A stretch of 64,000 nt of DNA from Mucilaginibacter sp. OK098 (lineage in GTDB: Bacteria; Bacteroidota; Bacteroidia; Sphingobacteriales; Sphingobacteriaceae), in contig NZ_FRCM01000007.1 in NCBI RefSeq assembly GCF_900142915.1, positions 62,001 to 126,000 on the forward strand, given 5' to 3'. The notes beneath the pieces were generated by a model. It was not told where the DNA came from and did no database searches. It worked only from the letters and a program-made list of their open reading frames with translations. Below are positions 1-8,048 of this stretch, piece by piece. Within the stretch, counting starts at the first letter, position 1, and every line of letters starts with the position of its first letter. The position numbers were made by a program, and so were the translations under genes.

Positions 1-2
1 GG

Positions 3-1199
3 TTTAATAATGTAAGCAACTTTAATGTGTACGCTCTTCAACTGGAAGAAGAAAGCCGGGAAAGTACCGAATGCCAGCCGCTGGAAGTGGAGAATTGCAG
101 CAACATGGTTTTTGCAAACCTGTATACTTTCCGGGTTATCCGTGTAAATAAACCTGCGCCTTACGCCATACGGGAATGGGGCGGCAAAAACATTGAGTTT
201 TTGAACGTGCACAATTACAGCCAGATAAAATATACTACTACGAATCCATTGTATGATATTAACAGCGATACAGAGGTAAGGCCATGGGAGTTTGCACGGT
301 TATTAATTGATGACAATAACCCCAAGATATCAGCTAATAAAATAACCAGGCTGGCAACGGGATTTGAATTTGCAAACGGGGTTTGTGCCGATAGCAAAGG
401 CAATATTTATTTCAGCGAGCAGCGGATGAAAAGGATCTATAAATGGTCGGCAGATACACGCACAATAAGCCTTTTGGCTGATTATCCCTGGGAGCCACTA
501 TCATTGGCTTGTGATAAGAATGACAACCTGCTGGTAGTTTTTAAATACGTACCAAAATCAGGCTACCTGGTAAACGGCAAGCCCGAAGAGTTTAAAAATC
601 CACCCGATGCATCGGGTACATCATTCAGTGGCTGGGGAAATTCGGGTTTTGGCACTTTGGTTTATACTATCGATCCAAACGATCCGGACGAAACCATCCA
701 AATGTTAAAAAAAGCACCGATGGGGAGTGTGAACCCGGTTTATAAAGCACTTTACCCGGCACACAGGTGGAGGGATTACCATGATTTTAATACCATATCG
801 GTAGCTAAAGCCACTGAATGTTTTGTGGCGCCTGACGGAGTGACCATTATCCCCGTAGTGTATGACCTTGCCCGTTCAACTGCTTTAGCGGCAGCCATAC
901 CCGGCAAACCGCTTTATACTACTGACGAATATGATAAAAGGACCGTAAGCTTAAATGTAAGTGCAGATGGCTTTGTGTCCGATCTGAAATACTTTGCCGA
1001 ACGCGGTGAGTTTGACACGGCAACAGACGACCAGGGAAATGTATACATAGCCGACGGACAGATCTACGTTTATAATCCTGCCGGCAAACAAATAAAAGTA
1101 ATAAAAGTGCCGGAAAGGCCTACATCACTAACATTTGGCGCTAATAAAATGCTTTATGTTACCAGCCATAATTCAGTGTTTGAGGTGAAGGTGGATTAG
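3..1199 (+). CDS. Beta-helix plus SMP-30-like beta-propeller protein (5' truncated)
   Basis: Partial gene: the reading frame is open to the left window edge, so the GTG at 27 is probably internal and the true start lies outside. Roughly the first 100 visible residues read like the last coils of a right-handed beta-helix (short N/S/V/F-rich strands such as NCSNMVFANLYTFRVIRV). From about residue 105 a six-bladed-propeller pattern follows, with FEFANGVCADSKGNIYFSEQ and DDQGNVYIADGQIYVYNPAG, as in SMP-30/gluconolactonase/LRE-like proteins. Such proteins act on sugars or lactones outside the cytoplasm; the substrate cannot be told. The next gene on the strand is a GH18 enzyme, which fits a polysaccharide-use context. 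The domain call is by eye and the beta-helix part is the less certain half. Confidence 0.7.
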   Translation, partial: FNNVSNFNVYALQLEEESRESTECQPLEVENCSNMVFANLYTFRVIRVNKPAPYAIREWGGKNIEFLNVHNYSQIKYTTTNPLYDINSDTEVRPWEFARLLIDDNNPKISANKITRLATGFEFANGVCADSKGNIYFSEQRMKRIYKWSADTRTISLLADYPWEPLSLACDKNDNLLVVFKYVPKSGYLVNGKPEEFKNPPDASGTSFSGWGNSGFGTLVYTIDPNDPDETIQMLKKAPMGSVNPVYKALYPAHRWRDYHDFNTISVAKATECFVAPDGVTIIPVVYDLARSTALAAAIPGKPLYTTDEYDKRTVSLNVSADGFVSDLKYFAERGEFDTATDDQGNVYIADGQIYVYNPAGKQIKVIKVPERPTSLTFGANKMLYVTSHNSVFEVKVD

Positions 1200-1232
1200 T
1201 TAATTGATTAACTAATTAAAAAGAACAAAAGA

Positions 1233-1340
1233 GGGTGTCATGCTGAGCCCCGTCGAAGCGTGCGGGCAAATGCCTCTGCGCATGCTTAGCACACGGACAG
1301 GCCTTTGCGCTCATCCTTCGAGTGCCTCATGATGATACCC
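1233..1340. repeat. REP-like inverted repeat, family A
   Basis: Outer arms GGGTGTCATGCTGAGCCCCG and, on the other side, a matching CTTCGAG...TCATGATGATACC give a long imperfect hairpin. The same arm sequence recurs at 15252-15333 and, inverted, inside 3927-4056, so it is a dispersed family. It occupies most of the gap before the GH18 gene. Confidence 0.7.
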
Positions 1341-1397
1341 TGCGTGCGTTCGATTTATTTATATTGACATGAATTTCTAATTATTAGATATCAAAAT

Positions 1398-2525
1398 ATG
1401 AAACAATTAAAATTAGTAACAGCTTTATCGTTATGCTTAACCATAAGCCTCTCCGCTATCGCCCAACCCAAGAGACACGTTATCATCGGCTATGTAGGCG
1501 GCTACCGGGGATTAATTGATACCAGTATGGTAAACGCCAAAAAGCTTACTCATCTTAATTATGCGTTTGTGAACGTGAAAGATAACCGCGCCTGGCTCAC
1601 CAATATTAAAACGGATACCACCAACTTTAAAAACCTGCTGAAGCTAAAAAAAGTCAATCCCGATCTTAAAATTTTGATCTCGATAGGCGGATGGGCATGG
1701 AGCAAGAATTTTTCGGATGCCGTGCTTACAGATACCTCACGCAGTGCTTTTGCAGCAAGCGCGGTTGAGATTACCCGAAAATACAATTTAGATGGTGTTG
1801 ATATTGATTGGGAATACCCGGACAATATTGGCGATGGCAATGTTTTCAGGCCTGCTGACAAGCAGAATTTCACACTAATGTTTAAAGCGCTAAGAAAAGA
1901 GCTTGATAAACTGGAGAAAGAAACACATAAAAAGCTATTCCTAACCGCAGCAGTAGGCGGCTTTAAACGCTTTACCGAGCATACCGAAATGGATAAAGTA
2001 GCCAAATACCTGAACTATGTAAACCTGATGACCTATGATTATTTCCAGGATAGTTTGGGCATAGCAGTACACCACACCAACCTGTATGCCTCAAAAAAAT
2101 ACAATCCGAATTTTGACAGCGGCGATAAAGCCGTAAATGATTTTATTGCCGCCGGTGTTCCCGCTAAAAAACTGGTGTTGGGCGTTGCCTTTTACGGACA
2201 TTCCTCGCGGGTTACAGATACCACCGCAAACGGCCTTGGCATAAAAACCGATGGTAAAATGCGAGCTGGCGGTTTTACCTTTATAAAGGATAGCCTGGTT
2301 AATGACGCAACTAAGGGCTTTAAATACTACCGGGATAATGACGCTGCCGCCCCATACCTGTTTAACTCGGTAACCAGGCAATTTATTACTTACGACGATG
2401 AATGGTCGATTAAGAATAAATGTGATTATGTGAGCAAAAAAGGGATGGCAGGGGTTATGTTTTGGGAATACAGCAGTGATAGAAAAGAATATTTGCTGAA
2501 TGAGATAAATGCGGATTTGAAGTGA
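1398..2525 (+). CDS. Secreted GH18 chitinase-like glycosidase
   Basis: Hydrolyses beta-1,4-linked N-acetylglucosamine polymers by substrate-assisted catalysis. A signal peptide (residues 1-22, ending AIAQ) marks export. The two GH18 signatures are present: SIGGW at 95-99 and DGVDIDWE at 132-139, with Glu139 as the catalytic acid. Downstream MTYDYF (about 212) and the terminal GVMFWEYSSD strand-8 Trp motif complete the TIM barrel. At 375 residues it is a single catalytic domain with no carbohydrate-binding module or sorting tail. It sits just downstream of a propeller protein and is convergent with the PTS/NagB operon, consistent with chitin breakdown feeding amino-sugar uptake, though that link is inferred. 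Endo-beta-N-acetylglucosaminidase is an alternative activity within GH18. Confidence 0.92.
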   Translation: MKQLKLVTALSLCLTISLSAIAQPKRHVIIGYVGGYRGLIDTSMVNAKKLTHLNYAFVNVKDNRAWLTNIKTDTTNFKNLLKLKKVNPDLKILISIGGWAWSKNFSDAVLTDTSRSAFAASAVEITRKYNLDGVDIDWEYPDNIGDGNVFRPADKQNFTLMFKALRKELDKLEKETHKKLFLTAAVGGFKRFTEHTEMDKVAKYLNYVNLMTYDYFQDSLGIAVHHTNLYASKKYNPNFDSGDKAVNDFIAAGVPAKKLVLGVAFYGHSSRVTDTTANGLGIKTDGKMRAGGFTFIKDSLVNDATKGFKYYRDNDAAAPYLFNSVTRQFITYDDEWSIKNKCDYVSKKGMAGVMFWEYSSDRKEYLLNEINADLK

Positions 2526-2562
2526 AGTCCGAAAGTCGGGAAAGTCCGGAAGACCGAAAAAA
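2524..2562. repeat. Word-repeat element (GAAAGTCGGG type)
   Basis: Short words AAGTCCG, GAAAGTCGGG and AAAGTCCGG follow each other directly after the GH18 stop codon. The same words recur at 36971-37005 and 49530-49648. Confidence 0.55.
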
Positions 2563-2578
2563 GAAAAATATAAAACTT

Positions 2579-2701
2579 TGTCATTGCGAGCGATAGCGCG
2601 GCAATCTCATAGCTATACAGGGCGAATAACTAAGTGTAAAACTTGCTTAGCGGATATACATTGCGACGAGGTTGCTTCGTCGTACCTCCTCGCAATGACA
2701 T
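2579..2701. repeat. REP-like inverted repeat with TGTCATTGCGAG arms
   Basis: Outer arms TGTCATTGCGAG (2579-2590) and CTCGCAATGACA (2689-2700) are exact reverse complements. An inner hairpin ACGAGGTTGCTTCGTCGT lies near the right arm. It fills the gap between the convergent GH18 and nagB genes and may help end transcription. Confidence 0.75.
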
Positions 2702-2718
2702 GTTTTTTATTTTGAGGG

Positions 2719-2751
2719 AAACTTACTAAGTTTTAAAAACTTCGTAAGTTT
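2719..2751. terminator. 33-bp near-perfect palindrome, probable bidirectional terminator
   Basis: Arms AAACTTACTAAGTTTT (2719-2734) and AAAACTTCGTAAGTTT (2736-2751) pair with one mismatch around a single A. It lies 21 bp past the nagB stop codon, between convergent genes, with a T-rich tract beyond it on the minus strand. Confidence 0.5.
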
Positions 2752-2772
2752 TTGGAAATCTGTTCTGATATT

Positions 2773-3531
2773 TTACCAGTTAAAATTCCTCTCCTTAGCA
2801 TACTCCGCAATCCTGGCGCCTGCATCTGCATCCAGCAGGATCTCGCAGTTGGGGTGCAATTGTACTACCGATGCCGGGATATCTGTACTTATCGGGCCGA
2901 GAATAGCCTGCTCAATAATATCAGCTTTGTGAGCTCCTTTTGCAATCAGGATCAATTTGCGGGTATGCATAATGTTTTTTACACCGCGGGTTAGTCCGCC
3001 TAGCACGATCTCGGGTGGCACCTGCGTTTCGCGGCGTACACGGGCTTCAAAGTCAGGGTCCATTGGCGATACCCATGTTTCGCTTTCAAATGGCGTACCG
3101 GGCTGGTTAATCCCTATGTGGCCATTGCTGCCTATTCCCAGCATCTGCAGGTCGGCGCCGCCACGTTCGGCAAGGCGCTTTTCAAATAAAATACTTTCTG
3201 CCTCAAAATCATCCGAAAGGGTTGGCGGCATTATGAAATTCTCATCCGGAATACCCAGCGGACCGGCAATTTGGTTCAGGATCATAGTATAGCAACTGCC
3301 GGCATATTCTCTCTGCAGGTTGGTTAGCTCATCCACATTAAACAATGTTATATCAGAAACATCAAACGGGTATTGTTTAAAAATTTCAGACACAACACGG
3401 TGCATGCCAATAGTAGTTTGCCCGGTTGAAAGGCCGATCACCGAGTTTCGTTTCTCCAGCATCTGCGCAATAATTCTCCAGGCTGCGGTTATATCAAATT
3501 CCTGTTCGGTTTTTGTAATGGTAATTTTCAT
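2773..3531 (-). CDS. nagB: Glucosamine-6-phosphate deaminase family protein
   Basis: NagB-type enzymes turn glucosamine-6-phosphate into fructose-6-phosphate and ammonia in the cytoplasm. Family motifs are visible: LSTGQT (34-39, phosphate loop), FNVDEL (64-69) and GIGSNGHIGINQPG (132-145), with His138 as the expected ring-opening base. Length (252) is normal. One oddity is Gln143 where most members have Glu (FNEPG type), so substrate or rate may differ; galactosamine-6-phosphate deaminase is an alternative. The ATG follows the HPr stop codon with no gap, so the two are surely co-transcribed. As last gene of a PTS operon it should receive the phosphorylated sugar directly. Confidence 0.88.
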   Translation of the reverse strand: MKITITKTEQEFDITAAWRIIAQMLEKRNSVIGLSTGQTTIGMHRVVSEIFKQYPFDVSDITLFNVDELTNLQREYAGSCYTMILNQIAGPLGIPDENFIMPPTLSDDFEAESILFEKRLAERGGADLQMLGIGSNGHIGINQPGTPFESETWVSPMDPDFEARVRRETQVPPEIVLGGLTRGVKNIMHTRKLILIAKGAHKADIIEQAILGPISTDIPASVVQLHPNCEILLDADAGARIAEYAKERNFNW

Positions 3532-3798
3532 TTATAAGTCTTTTAACTGTTCTGTGAAAAATTGGTTAATGGCTGCTGCTGCTATAGCCTCGTCCTCGCC
3601 GTCAATAATAACGGTAATGGTTTCACCGCCTTTTATGGTTAAAGAGAGGATGTTAAGCATGCTGTTCAGTTTTACGGTTTTCCCAGCCTTTTGAAGACTG
3701 GTAATTGATTTAAAACCTTTGGCAAGTCTTATCAGCGTAGTTGCCGGCCGGGCATGTAAACCCTGCGGGGCTAGAATTATATAGTCTTTTGTTATCAT
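3532..3798 (-). CDS. ptsH: PTS phosphocarrier protein HPr
   Basis: HPr passes phosphate from EI to the EIIA domain. The 88-residue protein has the active-site loop GLHARPA at 13-19 with phospho-accepting His15. The Ser46 region (LNSMLNILSLTI) is also kept, the residue that HPr kinase modifies in Gram-positive bacteria; whether that happens here is unknown. Its stop codon abuts the NagB start. Upstream, 384 bp of repeat DNA separates it from ptsI, so translation coupling with EI is unlikely although the operon direction is kept. Confidence 0.95.
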   Translation of the reverse strand: MITKDYIILAPQGLHARPATTLIRLAKGFKSITSLQKAGKTVKLNSMLNILSLTIKGGETITVIIDGEDEAIAAAAINQFFTEQLKDL

Positions 3799-3812
3799 TT
3801 GTTGTTTCGTCT

Positions 3813-3926
3813 TCGCAGGGTCTCCTGAAAGGGACCCTGCGCCGTGTGCTAAGTATTAACCATGCATTTTCCTCCCATCAAACATCATCCAGCGCAGGCT
3901 CCTCTGCGAGAGACCCTGCGGGGACG
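3813..3926. repeat. REP-like element, family B, copy 1
   Basis: About 114 bp starting TCGCAGGGTCTCCTGAAAGG and ending AGAGACCCTGCGGGGACG; each end is itself a CGCAGGG...CCCTGCG hairpin. Nearly identical to 4057-4171 (a handful of differences) in direct orientation. It lies in the gap between ptsI and ptsH. Confidence 0.85.
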
Positions 3927-4056
3927 TGTGTTTTGTCGAAGGGCGACGTGCGCAGTGGCCTGTCCGCGTGCCAAGCATGGTGCTGAGGCCTTTGCCCGCG
4001 TCGTGGTTCGACAAGCTCACCATGACATTCCATCCTTGTCATCCCCTCTTTCGTTC
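3927..4056. repeat. Family A REP-like element nested between two family B copies
   Basis: Contains GTCGAAGGGCGACGTGCGCA and, on the other side, GTTCGACAAGCTCACCATGAC, the same arms as the elements at 1233 and 15252. With the flanking copies it makes a B-A-B composite of about 360 bp inside the PTS operon. No coding sequence is convincing here. Confidence 0.7.
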
Positions 4057-4171
4057 TCGCAGGGTCTCCTGAAAGGGACCCTGCGCCGCGTGCTAAGTAT
4101 TCAACCTTGCATTTTCCTCCCATCAAACATCATCCAGCGCAGGCTCCTCTGCGAGAGACCCTGCGGGGACG
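4057..4171. repeat. REP-like element, family B, copy 2
   Basis: Near-identical direct copy of 3813-3926, sharing the internal word CCTCCCATCAAACATCATCC. It ends 11 bp short of the ptsI stop codon. Confidence 0.85.
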
Positions 4172-4182
4172 GGGCAGGGATT

Positions 4183-5886
4183 TTATTTTGTTATTCCTTC
4201 CAAATAAGCTATAATATCTTCCGAACTCTCCATCTCCATTACATTTTTGTACACCTGCCTGGCTTTTAGTTCGTTGTTATTTATAATGATGCTTTTTATG
4301 GCAGGGATCGAAGCCGCGCTCATAGAAAACTCCTTTAACCCCATGCCCAGCAGTAATAAAGTTGCCAATGGATCAGATGCCATTTCGCCGCACATGCCAA
4401 CGTGAATGTTGTGCTTTTGGCCTTGTTCAATCACATTGCTGATCAGCCTCAAAACACCCGGATTAAAAGGATCATACAGGTGGCTTATCTTTTCGTTCAT
4501 CCTGTCAACCGCCAGTGTATACTGGCAAAGATCGTTTGTGCCGATGCTGAAAAAATCCACTTCTTTGGCCAACAAGTCAGCGGTTATTGCCGCAGATGGC
4601 ACCTCTATCATGACCCCTGTTTTGATAGCCACATTAAAGGCAATATTATCCCGCAATAATTCCGCTTTTGCTTCTTTCAAAATACTTTGCGCCGACCTGA
4701 TCTCCCGGATATTGGAGATCATCGGAAACATGATTTTTAAATCGCCAAATACTGATGCCCTTAAAATTGCTTTAAGCTGAGTAATGAAAAGATCCTTACA
4801 ATCTAAACAGATCCTTATTGCGCGGTAACCCAAAAAAGGGTTAAGCTCGGCAGGCAGGTTAAAATAGGCAAGGTTTTTATCACCCCCAATATCAATGGTA
4901 CGTACAATTACCGGTTTGCCTTTGGCTTGCAGCGCAGCCTGTTTATAAAATTCAAATTGCTCATCTTCCGTTGGGAAGGTATCGCGATTCATGAACAACA
5001 GTTCGGTACGTAACAGCCCCACCCCTTCGCCGCCATTATCAAAAACATCGGCTAGGTCTTCGGCTCCTGAAATATTGCCCGATAACATTACCTGTAAACC
5101 ATCAGTTGTAATGGCTGGCAGATCTCTTAACGTTTTCAGGCCATCAGCATGCTGACGGTAAGCATCTTTTTTTATTTTATACTCTTTAATCAATTCCTGG
5201 TCAGGGTTTATATGCACCTCACCTTTTAGTCCATCTAAAATAATAACATCATTATTTTTTATGCTGACCAGTTCCTCACTACAACCAACAACTGCCGGGA
5301 TGCCTTTTGCTTTCGCAATAATAGCAGCGTGTGATGTTTTACTGCCCATCTGCGTGGCAAAACCAATAACGCGGCTCACATCCATGGTAATGGTATCAGA
5401 AGGGGAAAGATCTTCGGCTATGATGATCGTATCCGGCTCAAATTCGTAATTTCCTGAACCCTGGCCATTAAGGTTTTTTGAAATTCGGGCACCTATATCC
5501 TGTATATCAGCAGCGCGGGCACGCATGTATTCATCCTCCATGCTTTCAAATACCTGCACAAAATCGGCAATAACTTCTAACAGGGCATCATTTGGGTTTT
5601 TATGTTCGGTCTCAATCTTTTCAACTACACCGTCCCTTATCTCCGGATCGCTTAACAACTCAATTTGGGTCTCAAGGATGGCTATGTCATTATCAGAAAT
5701 TGACGGATTATTTTTGATTATTTCAACTTCAATAATGGCATTGCTTATGGCCAGATCAAACCGTTCAACCGCTGCTTGTATTTCTGCCGAATCATTTAAA
5801 AGGATTCCGGTTAACACAGCCTCCTTCTTTTGAATTAGGAAGGCTTTGCCTATTGCTATACCCGGTGAAACGCCAATTCCTTTCAT
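4183..5886 (-). CDS. ptsI: PTS enzyme I (phosphoenolpyruvate-protein phosphotransferase)
   Basis: Takes phosphate from phosphoenolpyruvate and hands it to HPr. The 567-residue length is standard. It begins with the typical MKGIGVSPGIAIGKA. The swivelling-domain motif GSKTSHAAIIAKAKGIP carries phospho-His186. The C-terminal barrel has FSIGTNDLCQYTLAVDR and the active-site GMCGEMASDP cysteine loop. It is 12 bp downstream of the EIICD gene and therefore in the same operon. EI and HPr encoded with a single sugar-specific EII complex suggest a self-contained system rather than a general PTS. Confidence 0.96.
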   Translation of the reverse strand: MKGIGVSPGIAIGKAFLIQKKEAVLTGILLNDSAEIQAAVERFDLAISNAIIEVEIIKNNPSISDNDIAILETQIELLSDPEIRDGVVEKIETEHKNPNDALLEVIADFVQVFESMEDEYMRARAADIQDIGARISKNLNGQGSGNYEFEPDTIIIAEDLSPSDTITMDVSRVIGFATQMGSKTSHAAIIAKAKGIPAVVGCSEELVSIKNNDVIILDGLKGEVHINPDQELIKEYKIKKDAYRQHADGLKTLRDLPAITTDGLQVMLSGNISGAEDLADVFDNGGEGVGLLRTELLFMNRDTFPTEDEQFEFYKQAALQAKGKPVIVRTIDIGGDKNLAYFNLPAELNPFLGYRAIRICLDCKDLFITQLKAILRASVFGDLKIMFPMISNIREIRSAQSILKEAKAELLRDNIAFNVAIKTGVMIEVPSAAITADLLAKEVDFFSIGTNDLCQYTLAVDRMNEKISHLYDPFNPGVLRLISNVIEQGQKHNIHVGMCGEMASDPLATLLLLGMGLKEFSMSAASIPAIKSIIINNNELKARQVYKNVMEMESSEDIIAYLEGITK

Positions 5887-5898
5887 CTTCTCATCAAA

Positions 5899-7476
5899 TT
5901 AAGCAAACAAATGGATCATGCTGCCAATAAAGCCCAGCGCCAGCAAACCGAGTAACAAATGAGTCGTTTTAGCGCCGTTCTTTACAAAATAGTAAACCAA
6001 AAAAGTTAACCCTAAGGGTATAATTGCAGGCACTACCTGGTCTAAAACGCTTTGGATCGTGATCTCTGATTTATCTGAACCTATGCTAATGGGTGTTCTG
6101 ATTGACATTAGAGTAGCCGGCATCGCCCCAACTACCATTAAACCCAATATAGATGCGCCCTTGGTTAACCGGTCCATCACGTTGTTTTTGGCCAGGTTTT
6201 GCAGAAATTTAGTACCTGCCCTATAGCCAATAAAAGTGAGGTTATACCTGAGCACAAGGTGCGGCACATTAAATATCAGCAGAAAAAGAACAGGCCCCAT
6301 TATGTTGCCCTTTATGGCCAGCGATGTACCAACCCCGGCAGCAATAACCTTAAAAGTGCCCCAAAATAACGAGTCGAATACACCTGCCAGCGGCCCCATT
6401 AAACCCAACTTTACCGTACTGATCGATTCTGCATCAAAATCAGGATCGTTGCTGTTCTGTTCTTCCATAGCAGCTGTTATCCCTAAAATAAGGGTTGAAC
6501 CATAAGGACTGGTATTAAATAACTGTAAATGCCTTTTCAGTGCGGCCGCCATTGCTTCTTTGGTGGTATAAAGTCGTTTTAAAACCGGGATAATTGAAAA
6601 AGCGTAGCCCGTATTTTGCCAGGTTTCAAAATTGAAATTGGCTTCTAAAGCCATGGAACGTAAAAACACATTCCGGATGTCTTTATTATTTAGTTTTTTT
6701 ACTGGCTTAGCTTCTTCCTTGATTTCATTAAAATCATCATCGTCTTCACCATCTGTTTTTGGCGTAACCTGGGTTACTATCAGGGCTATTATAATTCCCA
6801 GTCCGCCAATAGCAATTACCGGCAATTTTAAATAAGCCGCCAGCATGAAGCCCAGGAAAAAATATGGAGCAACTGTTTTGTTGAACATCAGGTTCATTAA
6901 AAGTGCGAAACCTAAGGCCGGCAGCATATTCCCGGCAACCTGCAAACCTGTTTGTACCCAGGCAGGGATCAGGTCCAGGAAGTCCTTCATTACTGTAGCA
7001 CCCAATTGCAGGGCCAGCAGGATGATGATGCCCATTAATATAGGCCTGAGGATCCCCGAGAGGATATGCAGCTGCTGAATGCCGTTAAAGTCTCCCTCAT
7101 CAGCATATTGATTAAACTTTTTATTGATCACCGCCCTGAATACAAAAAGACTGCTGATCAGCATTTCGGCCAGGATTGATACTGGCACGGCTATAGCCAG
7201 TGCAATGGCTGGTCCCTTACCGGAGATAATGGCGAAGGCCGTACCCAATACGCCTCCGGTTATAACATCAGGTGGGATAGCCGCCCCTACCTTTATATTA
7301 CCCATAAATATCAGCTCCAAAGTAGCGCCAATAATTATGCCCTGGTTCAAGTCCCCAAGCACAAGGCCTACCAGCGGACCTAAAACCAATGGACGGCTCA
7401 GCAACGTGGTACCCAAAAAGTCTTCGGAGTGACCGAACATGGCTATGAGCGCAATAAGCAGGTATGAAATTGACAT
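5899..7476 (-). CDS. Fused PTS mannose-family EIIC-EIID permease
   Basis: Membrane part of a mannose/fructose/sorbose-family PTS that moves the sugar across the inner membrane. Residues 1-237 are hydrophobic and match EIIC (LVLGPLVGLVLGDLNQGIII, GATLELIFMGNIKVGAAIPP). An acidic-basic linker (about 238-262, TDGEDDDDF) joins residues 263-525, which match EIID: NVFLRSMALEANFNFE, then ITAAMEE and KLGLMGPLAGVFDSLFWG. In most bacteria EIIC and EIID (ManY and ManZ, AgaC and AgaD) are separate proteins, so this single chain is a fusion. The EIIB gene lies 101 bp upstream behind a repeat element, and ptsI 12 bp downstream. Mannose-family members often carry amino sugars; with NagB in the operon glucosamine is a reasonable guess. 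Confidence 0.9.
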   Translation of the reverse strand: MSISYLLIALIAMFGHSEDFLGTTLLSRPLVLGPLVGLVLGDLNQGIIIGATLELIFMGNIKVGAAIPPDVITGGVLGTAFAIISGKGPAIALAIAVPVSILAEMLISSLFVFRAVINKKFNQYADEGDFNGIQQLHILSGILRPILMGIIILLALQLGATVMKDFLDLIPAWVQTGLQVAGNMLPALGFALLMNLMFNKTVAPYFFLGFMLAAYLKLPVIAIGGLGIIIALIVTQVTPKTDGEDDDDFNEIKEEAKPVKKLNNKDIRNVFLRSMALEANFNFETWQNTGYAFSIIPVLKRLYTTKEAMAAALKRHLQLFNTSPYGSTLILGITAAMEEQNSNDPDFDAESISTVKLGLMGPLAGVFDSLFWGTFKVIAAGVGTSLAIKGNIMGPVLFLLIFNVPHLVLRYNLTFIGYRAGTKFLQNLAKNNVMDRLTKGASILGLMVVGAMPATLMSIRTPISIGSDKSEITIQSVLDQVVPAIIPLGLTFLVYYFVKNGAKTTHLLLGLLALGFIGSMIHLFA

Positions 7477-7496
7477 ATGTTTTAATTAATGTATGT

Positions 7497-7578
7497 AGAG
7501 AGAATCAAGAAGTCAAGAGTCTGGAAACAAGATAAGAAAGAAATATTCTTGACTCTTACTCTCTTGATTCTTGCATCT
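7497..7578. repeat. Word-repeat hairpin between EIIB and EIICD
   Basis: Left arm GAATCAAGAAGTCAAGAGTC pairs with right arm GACTCTTACTCTCTTGATTC with a few mismatches. It fills the whole gap between two genes of one operon and could form a strong mRNA hairpin there. Confidence 0.7.
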
Positions 7579-8048
7579 TATATTAAGCTTCCCACCATTT
7601 GCTTTGTATCAGTAGGCACCTGTCTTAATTCCAGCTCTATTCCTTTATCCAGTAGTTCTCTTACAAGGGTTATATCATCATCATCAATAGCCACGGCTTT
7701 TGAAATAAGCTTGGCACCATCTTTTAACCTGATGCCACCAAAATTTACCGACTTTATTTCCGACACCTCGTTAACCAATGCATAGGCGTCTTTAACGCTG
7801 TTTATGATCAGTAATATCTTCAGGTTCCTGCTTTTTTCATCGTTTAAAAACACTGCGGCGTCTTTTAATGATTTAATTAAAAGCTTGGTTCCCGCTGGTT
7901 TGGCAAGGCCCAGGGCCATCTTTAAAAATTCGTCTTTAGCAACTTTATCATTTGCTATTAAAAGGCAATTAACACCCAACGCGGGTGTCCAGGTAAATGC
8001 AACCTGACCATGCACTAATCTGTCATCAATCCGGGTCAGTTTAATCAT
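7578..8048 (-). CDS. PTS mannose-family EIIB
   Basis: Cytoplasmic carrier that takes phosphate from EIIA and passes it to the incoming sugar. The N-terminus TRIDDRLVHGQVAFTW is the family signature, with His13 as phosphorylation site. Length 156 is normal for a stand-alone EIIB domain. Its start overlaps the end of the EIIA gene by 8 bp, which indicates translational coupling. Sugar specificity cannot be read from this domain by eye. Confidence 0.93.
   Translation of the reverse strand: MIKLTRIDDRLVHGQVAFTWTPALGVNCLLIANDKVAKDEFLKMALGLAKPAGTKLLIKSLKDAAVFLNDEKSRNLKILLIINSVKDAYALVNEVSEIKSVNFGGIRLKDGAKLISKAVAIDDDDITLVRELLDKGIELELRQVPTDTKQMVGSLI

Noticed and set aside
1559-2005. 148-residue open frame antisense to the GH18 gene
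   Set aside because: The sense frame has clear GH18 motifs; the antisense frame has no domain, signal peptide or upstream signal.
3813-4171. Possible CRISPR array (two near-identical direct repeats)
   Set aside because: Units are about 115 bp, only two copies, separated by another REP-like element; no cas genes nearby.
3862-4269. Open frames on both strands across the gap between ptsI and ptsH
   Set aside because: They run through the duplicated GC-rich REP-like elements, read the repeats as protein, and resemble no family.
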